Below are positions 43,408-49,672 of a stretch of 64,000 bases of DNA, in pieces. Below the pieces are notes generated by a model. It was not told the DNA's origin and did no database searches. It saw only the letters and a list, made by a program, of their open reading frames with translations. The translations under genes and the position numbers were made by a program. The DNA is from Candidatus Chlorohelix allophototropha (GTDB lineage Bacteria > Chloroflexota > Chloroflexia > Chloroheliales > Chloroheliaceae): NCBI RefSeq assembly GCF_030389965.1, contig NZ_CP128400.1, positions 2,046,001 through 2,110,000 on the forward strand. The letters run 5' to 3'. How positions within the stretch are numbered: position 1 is the stretch's first letter; every line of letters starts with the position of its first letter.

Positions 43408-44847
43408 TCAAAGACCCGCAATAGGGGACGATACCACCAACCGAAACCCGCAATCGAAATATCCGTCTAGTGGAAGACCATAGCCATAACGAAACATGCA
43501 CGCTGCCCCAACCTGATCGCCATAGCAAGAGCCACCCCGCAGCACTCGACTGTTCCTGCTCTCGTCCACCGCTACCTCGTCCGGCTTTTCCCACTTGTTC
43601 TGACACCACTCCCACAGATTGCCGCTCATATCCATTGCCCCGCATTTCGCCGCCCCTTGCGGGTACATGCCCACTGCCGTTGTTCGCTTCAAACCCGCTT
43701 CGCTGGTATTAGCACAACTCTCTTGCCACACGCCCCACGGATATTTGCGCTGCTCTGCCCCACCCTGCGCCGCCCATTGCCACTCCCGTTCCAAAGGCAA
43801 CCGCACCTGCGCGTTATTGCCCACTATTAACTGATTACCTCCACCGCCCGGATTGGGTAACTGCAAACCCCGCATATACCGATTCAACCAACGCCCAAAC
43901 GCCACGCTCTGATACCACGACACATTGTCCCTCGGATTGTTCAATCTCATTTGCTTCTGCCCTTTAAGTGCTTGTGGCTGGTATTCTTTCGGGAAGCCTT
44001 GCCACCACTCCCGATTCTGGTAGCCGTCTTTTGCCTGCACAAAGGCTTCATATTGGGCAAAGGTTACTTGGTATTGGGCGATGTAGAAGGGCTGTACTTC
44101 AAAAGTCTGTTTCGCTACTTCCAACCTACCGCCCGGCGAAACCGCCAACCACGCTATGTCGGGTAGCCCATCCTTGCGCAAGCCCACGCCACGCCGCGGG
44201 TCGCCGATTTCGCTCAACCTGTCGCCGATTGCCATGCGGCGTTGGTGCGTGGTGTTGGGGGCGGCAATTTCATCGAGCAATCGTTCCGCTTCGGTTTTTG
44301 TAGGCGCGGGCGTGGGTTTCGGTTCTGCCTCTTTTCTAACGGGCGGGGCTACTGGCGCGGGTTTTGGCGTAGCAACGGACGGTTTTTCGACATGGGAAGC
44401 GGCAACAGAGGAAATTGACACACCCACTTGCCCGGCGCGTTTCTTGAACGACTTCAACAACCGCGCATAACTACCCGCCTCGAAATAATCAACCCAATGT
44501 AAATGCCCCAACCGCTCTGGAACTCGACACTCTTCCAATTTGAGCGGAACGAGAAATATAGCTCCTTCCGGTTGCTGGTCTGCCACATCCAGCGCAAGTT
44601 TAATTTCTTTGTGGACATACCCGGCAGCATCGGTAGCATTAGGCGACAAGCACACAATTACTATGTGGCTCTGACGCACCTCTTTGGGTATTTCTAGCTC
44701 CCAATTGTCACCCGGTGTCAGGTCTTCCTTGTCCAGCCAAGGTTGAATCCAGCCCTCATTCTGTAGCTGCTGATAGAGTTCATACACTCTGTGCTTATCT
44801 TTATGCGAGTGGCACAGAAACACTTTCAGTTTGGCGGGGTCGGGCAT
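43408..44847 (-). CDS. TIR-FGE protein C (variable C-terminal lectin-like domain)
   Basis: A 479-aa protein. TIR spans residues ~7-140 (LKVFLCHSHKDKHRVYELY, E in GYVHKEIKLAL). A linker rich in Pro/Ala (about 150-195) follows, then the FGE-type domain (about 205-479) with DIAWLAVSPGGRLEV, PFYIAQYQVTFAQYEAFV, VRLPLEREWQWAAQGG, YPWG and GNLWEWCQNKWEKP. It ends in the variable segment and GFRLVVSSPIAGL. It is the first gene of the three-gene array, with its own promoter module. The inferred role is a TIR effector gated by a variable recognition domain. Confidence 0.88.
   Translation of the reverse strand: MPDPAKLKVFLCHSHKDKHRVYELYQQLQNEGWIQPWLDKEDLTPGDNWELEIPKEVRQSHIVIVCLSPNATDAAGYVHKEIKLALDVADQQPEGAIFLVPLKLEECRVPERLGHLHWVDYFEAGSYARLLKSFKKRAGQVGVSISSVAASHVEKPSVATPKPAPVAPPVRKEAEPKPTPAPTKTEAERLLDEIAAPNTTHQRRMAIGDRLSEIGDPRRGVGLRKDGLPDIAWLAVSPGGRLEVAKQTFEVQPFYIAQYQVTFAQYEAFVQAKDGYQNREWWQGFPKEYQPQALKGQKQMRLNNPRDNVSWYQSVAFGRWLNRYMRGLQLPNPGGGGNQLIVGNNAQVRLPLEREWQWAAQGGAEQRKYPWGVWQESCANTSEAGLKRTTAVGMYPQGAAKCGAMDMSGNLWEWCQNKWEKPDEVAVDESRNSRVLRGGSCYGDQVGAACMFRYGYGLPLDGYFDCGFRLVVSSPIAGL
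43450..43527 (-). other. Hypervariable segment of TIR-FGE C
   Basis: 26 codons between RGGS and GFRLVV, with one extra codon relative to A. Examples of the pattern are GGC, GAT and GTT at the columns where the other copies have AAC/CAC/GTC, AAT/TAT/AGT and ACT/GAT/GCT. Confidence 0.65.
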
Positions 44848-44927
44848 TGTTTGCGCTCCGGTGTAGGGTTTAGCTCTAACGCAACTACAGTTTAATTATA
44901 CCCAAACGGGCAAAGTTTCGCTACTGC
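44848..44927 (-). promoter_or_regulatory. Shared promoter region of TIR-FGE C
   Basis: TATAAT on the minus strand (44900-44895). The region is nearly identical to 43282-43360. Confidence 0.6.
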
Positions 44928-44956
44928 GGGTTCAACGCCACGCCGCCAACGGAGCG

Positions 44957-45496
44957 TTATTTTGTTGGAGTGGCGGTTGCTAGCCGACTCACAATCCAGT
45001 TGCAGTCTTTTTGCCCATCCCCGTAGGGGTCACGGCAGTAAAACAGAAAATCTTTGTAGCCCTGCCACGGCACTAAGAATCTCAAAGCGCCCTTTCCGTA
45101 CATTGCCTCGTAACCTTCTACCGAGGGATAGATAAAATACACATCATCTATCAAAAGAGCAGGGTCATTAAGCACTGGTAGGGTATTGATATTATTTGAA
45201 ACAACAATCAGACCTGTGCCCAGATAAATAAAGGCAAGCCAATACTTGTTCCTTTGCGTGTTTGTAACATCCAGCACCGCACCGGCTTCTACATAGTCAG
45301 GTGTCCCAAAATTGGCGACTACCTCGCTCAACTTGAAGCGGGCGGTAAAGTTAGGGCGCACGCTGTACAGGCTCTGGCTTCCTTTCTTAAACTGCATAAT
45401 ACTTCTGCCACTCTTAGTAAACCAATCCCAACCGATCTCCTCTATTTCAGTTCCTTCATAGTAGGTAACATCCGTAAAAAGGGGATTATTTTTCAT
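44957..45496 (-). CDS. C-terminal part of a lipoprotein split by an in-frame stop
   Basis: A 179-aa segment that aligns with residues ~95-276 of the intact lipoprotein at 45781-46611 (compare NNPLFTDVTYYEGTEIEEIGWDW with NPLVSAVSIGYFEGDAYGFIAWDW, and FLVPWQGYKDFLFYCRDPYGDG with FIVPWEGFKDFRYYCRMTDKG). It is in the same frame as the fragment at 45500-45769 and is separated from it by one TGA and one sense codon. ATG 45496 could allow re-initiation, but this part would then lack the signal peptide. Confidence 0.65.
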   Translation of the reverse strand: MKNNPLFTDVTYYEGTEIEEIGWDWFTKSGRSIMQFKKGSQSLYSVRPNFTARFKLSEVVANFGTPDYVEAGAVLDVTNTQRNKYWLAFIYLGTGLIVVSNNINTLPVLNDPALLIDDVYFIYPSVEGYEAMYGKGALRFLVPWQGYKDFLFYCRDPYGDGQKDCNWIVSRLATATPTK

Positions 45497-45499
45497 TTG

Positions 45500-45769
45500 T
45501 CACAGCGTTTCCTGAACATCAAGCTGAGGCAGGTTCAGTCCTTCCCAGCAAGGCAGACGGCATGGAATATTCTTGAGCCAGTGCGCTTGCCAATCTTGCG
45601 CCGGATTAGGGCTTGGGGAGGTGGTAGACGCAATTGCAGAGGTCGGGGGAATGGTAGCGGGAATGGTTGGGGTAGAGCTACTGTCCCCACAACCCGCTAA
45701 AACCAGCACACAGATTGAGATAATAACGCCCATACCAATCCGGAAACCTTTAGCATACATCAGGCGCAC
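45500..45769 (-). CDS. N-terminal part of the split lipoprotein
   Basis: An 89-aa fragment with a lipoprotein signal (VLVLAGC lipobox near residue 27), a Thr/Pro/Ser-rich spacer and the start of the mature domain (HWLKNIPCRLPCWEGL, matching RWLQDTSCTLPCYEGI of the neighbour). It ends at an in-frame TGA (45500-45502). Together with 44957-45496 it equals one ~270-aa paralogue of the 45781 gene, so the pair is probably a recent pseudogene or is read through. Confidence 0.65.
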   Translation of the reverse strand: MRLMYAKGFRIGMGVIISICVLVLAGCGDSSSTPTIPATIPPTSAIASTTSPSPNPAQDWQAHWLKNIPCRLPCWEGLNLPQLDVQETL

Positions 45770-45780
45770 GCCCTCCTGAC

Positions 45781-46611
45781 TTATTTGCGTTTCCCGTTGG
45801 GGTAAGCATCCAGAACACTATCGCATTTCACTATTTGACCTTTATCGGTCATACGACAATAGTAGCGAAAATCCTTGAAGCCCTCCCACGGTACGATAAA
45901 GCTTGGGTCGGCAGGAAAGCCATAGAGCTTTTGTTGGCTACTAATATAATCAGGGTTTACAATGCTTAGCTTTCCAAAGCTAATATCTTCATTTATGGGC
46001 GGCTCTTTGGTATAGTACTTATTATAAAGTATCAAACCTTGTGGCTGGTAAATCAGGTACAGGTAGTAGTAGAGTGAACGTCCGGCGTCTTCCCAGCTAA
46101 AAGGTGCGATAACGTGCGTGGGATAGCCGTATCTCTTGATGACTTCTTTCAATGGTACTTGAGGAAGAGCGGGACTAATAGAATAAATTGTTCTGGTAGG
46201 TTTTGTGGCATCGTATTGTATATAACCGCCCGTTCCAATGCTACCGTCTGCTCTCTTTTTCGCATCTACCCAATCCCACGCAATAAAGCCATAAGCATCT
46301 CCTTCAAAATAGCCTATTGACACCGCTGAAACCAGAGGATTTTGCTGGAGTAGCGTCATTGCTTCTTCGGCGGAAGTTTTACCGGGTGTAATACCCTCAT
46401 AACAGGGGAGGGTGCAACTTGTATCCTGAAGCCAACGAAACTCCCAGCCGGGTGCAGGTTTAGGTTTGGGTGGTACAGGCACTTGGATGGTGAAGGTGGG
46501 AGTCGTAGCTGGAATGGTGGGGGTAGGTGGATACAGCGTGGCAGCCTCTCCGCACGCGCCCAGCAACAATGACAGACCGAATAATAGAATTAGCGCCAAG
46601 CTTACCCGCAT
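45781..46611 (-). CDS. Lipoprotein of unknown function (intact paralogue)
   Basis: A 276-aa lipoprotein. The signal ends in the lipobox LLGAC (Cys near residue 20), followed by a Pro/Thr spacer (25-55) and a domain with the conserved CTLPCYEGITPGKTSAEEA, which may hold a disulfide, then VPWEGFKDFRYYCR near the end. I know similar Chloroflexota lipoproteins only as hypothetical. It is attached to the outer face of the membrane. It lies 11 bp upstream of the split copy, so the two form a tandem duplication. Confidence 0.75.
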   Translation of the reverse strand: MRVSLALILLFGLSLLLGACGEAATLYPPTPTIPATTPTFTIQVPVPPKPKPAPGWEFRWLQDTSCTLPCYEGITPGKTSAEEAMTLLQQNPLVSAVSIGYFEGDAYGFIAWDWVDAKKRADGSIGTGGYIQYDATKPTRTIYSISPALPQVPLKEVIKRYGYPTHVIAPFSWEDAGRSLYYYLYLIYQPQGLILYNKYYTKEPPINEDISFGKLSIVNPDYISSQQKLYGFPADPSFIVPWEGFKDFRYYCRMTDKGQIVKCDSVLDAYPNGKRK

Positions 46612-46681
46612 AAATCCTCCTTTTTTCCGGCTACTATATTATATAACCCATTATAACGGCAAAAAATTACAGGCACACGCC

Positions 46682-46966
46682 GTTTACTGCCGGACACACC
46701 AGCGCGGAAGCGTTTACCGCAGGGCTGTCGCCGAATTTACCGCTTCAGCCTCACGTGTGGTATGCGATAAACGCGCTAGACTCAAAAAAGGGCGACTATA
46801 GGCAATTTTCGTGTGGTATGCGGTAAAGAATTGAGGCGAACACGCATGCTATGGTGTGGTATGCGGTAAAGATCATGCCGTAAAGTTTTGCACATGCTGA
46901 ACGTGCGTGTGGTATGCGGTAAAGAGTAGTGTGAATAATTTACCGCTACGTGTGGTATGCAGTAAA
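46682..46966. repeat. Iteron array 1 of a putative replication origin
   Basis: Direct copies of GTGTGGTATGCGGTAAA or one-base variants at 46755, 46811, 46854, 46907 and 46950, a partial copy at 46875, and degenerate inverted copies at about 46683, 46713 and 46737. Start-to-start distances of 56, 43, 53 and 43 bp are close to whole helical turns. This looks like binding sites for a replication initiator. Confidence 0.8.
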
Positions 46967-47025
46967 GATTTGAGCGGGATATGTGGCACATCCCCAAATA
47001 ATTGCGCCATTTCCGTTCCCGTAGA

Positions 47026-47115
47026 GGGTATTTGAATACGCCCTTCGTGCGTTAAAACCGGGCGCGTCGAGCCACGCCCATACTGCCTGTACCCTGAAAG
47101 GGTATCCCCGAATGG
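47026..47115. repeat. REP-like element between the iteron arrays
   Basis: GGGTATTTGAATACGCCC, CCGGGCGCGTCGAGCCACGC and CCTGAAAGGGTATCCCCG, all family 1 components. It lies between the two iteron clusters. Confidence 0.55.
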
Positions 47116-47303
47116 GGTATACCAATCCGAACCCCCCTCCCCTGCCACATCCCTAAGAAATACGCCATCTCATCACGGGGATATGTCCCTATCGTGCGGT
47201 TGCACAAATCCCCCCCAATTGCCCCTTCTATAAAAAGGATTGACAAACTTTCCAAAGCGGGTTATAACATTTAGTAATAGAACATTTGTGCTTTACTTTT
47301 TTG

Positions 47304-47364
47304 GTGTGACATGCAGTAAACATCTGTGTGGTATGCAGTAAGTACATGCGCACCATGCAGTAAA
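47304..47364 (+). repeat. Iteron array 2, three copies with 22-bp spacing
   Basis: GTGTGACATGCAGTAAA (47304), GTGTGGTATGCAGTAAG (47326) and GCGCACCATGCAGTAAA (47348). The exact 22-bp period is two helical turns and is classic for iteron plasmids. The AT-rich stretch 47385-47440 just after could be the unwinding element. Confidence 0.8.
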
Positions 47365-47516
47365 CGATTCAGGTTCAGAATCGCGTGCTATAAAGTATTA
47401 ATACATGAGTATAGTTATGTAATCTAGTAAAGGCGCTTGCCCACCCACCCGGCGCACTTTATTATTACATTCAGAATATTGTGTATCACTCTTTGTATTA
47501 GCCTGAACCCGACAAG

Positions 47517-49004
47517 ATGGCACGAGTGAGTAAAAACGGACTACAACAACCTGATTCTCTTAGGGAGGGCGGCGCATCGGCGCGGCAACCTGCTTTTGTG
47601 TTTGGCGGCTTCGGCAGTCAAAACCGCTATGCCGTGTTGGATGAAGTGACCGACCACCTGATGGCGCACCTGAGCGAAGCCGAGTTCAAGGTGCTTCATT
47701 ATATTATTCGGCGCACCCTCGGTTTCCACAAGCCCGCCGATGCCATCTCACTCCAGCAATTCTGCAACGGGATTCGCCGCCGCGATGGTACTATCCTCGA
47801 TTGCGGCACAGGCTTGGCGAAAACCACCGTCCTGCGCGGAATTGATGGGCTACTGAGCAAGGGCATCATCTGGGAACAGACGCAAGATAACCCCTATCAA
47901 CCCGGCAACCAACCCAAAATCTACGGCTTGAGCTTTGCCACCGCCGATACGCTATCGCCAACCTCCTACTCTGATAAAAACTATTCAGAGAATGAATACT
48001 CTCCTGAGAGTAAAGGTAGTAGCAATTTGATACCACCTGTTCCGCTAGATAGTAGCGCCACGCTACCGGGTAGTAGCAATTTGATACCACCCCCAAGCGA
48101 GCCGCCAAACATTTCGCCTACCATCGCCGCGACTATTTCTAAGAGTAGCTTGCCGATTCCCGCTTTTGCCCCCTTAGATAGTAGCGTGGCGATACCGGGT
48201 AGTAGCAATTTGATACAGGGGGTAGTAGCAAATAAGCACCGAGAGGGGTTTCAAAATGATACTGGGGTAGTAGCACAAAGCTACCCACAACATGACAGTA
48301 AACAACTAATTAGACAAATAAAAGATAACAACAACATGTTGTTGCCGCCTACGTCTGATAATTTAGCACGTAAGCTTGAGCCGGAACTGGAGGCAGAACT
48401 TGAGCGTTTGGGCTACGAGCGCAAGACCCTTGAACGTTTGCTAGGCGCATACCCTCACGCTTATTTGCGCGAAAAGCTGGCTTTGCTATACGAGCGCGTG
48501 CGCCGCGAACAGGTAGCTAACCCGGCGGGTTTTTTGCTCAAGGCGTTGGAGGCGGATTATCGCGCCCCCGCTCTGTCGGTTGTGCCGCCCGCTAAGCCGA
48601 CTTTTCCCTACGTTAGCGCGTTGCTAGAGGAGCGCCGCCGCTTGTCGCAGGAAACGCCTTTGCCGCTTGAAGAAAGTAGTCCACCCCAAGACGATTTGCC
48701 CGAAGCTGTTACCGGAGGACACACCAACGGTAAAGTTTTGCTGCCGGAGTCGCTTATCGACTCGACCGAGCTTTTCAAAGGTGCGCTGGAAGAACTGGAC
48801 GGGCCGCTAAACCGCCCCGATCTTGCCGCGCACTTGCGGTCAGGCACTTTGGAATTGCTAGAGGCGCGCGCGGACATGCTTGAGTTTGCGCTGCACCTGC
48901 AAGAACGTTGGCGCATCGCACAGCTTAGCCAATCGGACATCGCGCTGCTGCGGATGGCGCTACGGCGTTGCGCGGATCGCCCCTGTTCGCTCACACTGGC
49001 ATAA
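47517..49004 (+). CDS. Replication initiator-like protein (phage O/plasmid Rep winged-helix type)
   Basis: A 495-aa protein. Residues ~30-145 match the winged-helix DNA-binding region of phage replication protein O and related plasmid initiators (LSEAEFKVLHYIIRRTLGFHKP, KTTVLRGIDGLLSKGIIWEQ). Residues ~165-260 form a low-complexity linker with three GSSNLIP repeats. The C-terminal half is helical, with no helicase motif. Lambda O binds iterons and loads DnaB, so this protein is the natural partner of the iterons directly upstream. The start ATG is at 47517, 152 bp after the last iteron. Confidence 0.78.
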   Translation: MARVSKNGLQQPDSLREGGASARQPAFVFGGFGSQNRYAVLDEVTDHLMAHLSEAEFKVLHYIIRRTLGFHKPADAISLQQFCNGIRRRDGTILDCGTGLAKTTVLRGIDGLLSKGIIWEQTQDNPYQPGNQPKIYGLSFATADTLSPTSYSDKNYSENEYSPESKGSSNLIPPVPLDSSATLPGSSNLIPPPSEPPNISPTIAATISKSSLPIPAFAPLDSSVAIPGSSNLIQGVVANKHREGFQNDTGVVAQSYPQHDSKQLIRQIKDNNNMLLPPTSDNLARKLEPELEAELERLGYERKTLERLLGAYPHAYLREKLALLYERVRREQVANPAGFLLKALEADYRAPALSVVPPAKPTFPYVSALLEERRRLSQETPLPLEESSPPQDDLPEAVTGGHTNGKVLLPESLIDSTELFKGALEELDGPLNRPDLAAHLRSGTLELLEARADMLEFALHLQERWRIAQLSQSDIALLRMALRRCADRPCSLTLA

Positions 49005-49092
49005 GGGTTGGCTTGTTCTTATAGTTTTATGTAAGCGGGTAGTCACTAAGAAATCGGTTGCCGAGGATGGCATAGCAGTTTGGCACAAGAGC

Positions 49093-49152
49093 GGGTTACT
49101 ATACAGGTCTTATGATTTTTGCTCTGCAAAGCTTGCGCCTGTATAGTAACCC
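49093..49152. other. 15-bp perfect inverted repeat downstream of the initiator gene
   Basis: GGGTTACTATACAGG (49093-49107) and its exact reverse complement (49138-49152), spaced by 30 bp. There is no T tract, so a simple terminator is unlikely. It could be a partition, resolution or recombination site. Confidence 0.5.
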
Positions 49153-49168
49153 CTACTAATGTAGCTCA

Positions 49169-49465
49169 CTAACATACGTTTGCCTGCTTTCCCTTCAGGC
49201 TGTTATCCACGATCAGCATCAGTGGGGGGCGTTGCACCCCTTCCGAGGGGGGGGCAGGCTGGTCTTCAAGGTGTCCTATTGTCTGCCTAGCCTCTTTCAA
49301 GTGTTGTACCGCTTGGAGAAGCGCCTGCTGCACCACCTGAAAATCAGTTTCCTTCAAATTTTTAGCCGATCCGCACATTTCCATTGTTAAGGAAGCTACC
49401 AACAACTGGTTAGCCAGCGCATGCCATTGCTCATGAAGTTCTTCTAGCATTACTTGCGTTTTCAT
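49169..49465 (-). CDS. Small helical hypothetical protein, 98 aa
   Basis: A soluble protein, largely helical in residues 1-70 (EELHEQWHALANQLLVAS, VVQQALLQAVQHLKEARQTI), with a polar tail. I do not recognise it. It is not a convincing match to the DGR accessory protein Avd, and no ParB-like motif is visible. It lies convergent to the initiator gene. Confidence 0.55.
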   Translation of the reverse strand: MKTQVMLEELHEQWHALANQLLVASLTMEMCGSAKNLKETDFQVVQQALLQAVQHLKEARQTIGHLEDQPAPPSEGVQRPPLMLIVDNSLKGKQANVC

Positions 49466-49672
49466 ATACGTTTCCCCCTATCAAGCCCGCACCCTGTTCT
49501 AATAATTTTGGCAGATACCCCTCAAGTCAGACCTCTGTGAAAAGGTTCGCTTGGTTTGAGCGTTCGGTAGAAGTTTTTTGCTTCTACCTTCTTACAAGAT
49601 TAATTTTAGAAGGTTAAGCGGGAAATTGGGGGGAAAAAGTTCCCATGTTTTGGGTGAGGGGAAAGGGAATTA

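Noticed and set aside
39065-44847. True formylglycine-generating or EgtB-like enzymes
   Set aside because: The C-terminal active-site cysteine pair of FGE and the iron-binding motif of EgtB are not present. The fold is kept, but as a binding domain attached to TIR.
47541-48994. Open frames antisense to the initiator gene
   Set aside because: They are shadows of the + strand gene. The winged-helix sequence and the upstream iterons identify the real frame.
49169-49465. Possible DGR accessory protein Avd near the variable TIR-FGE genes
   Set aside because: It is helical but shows no recognisable Avd motif, and no reverse transcriptase is adjacent. I keep it as hypothetical.
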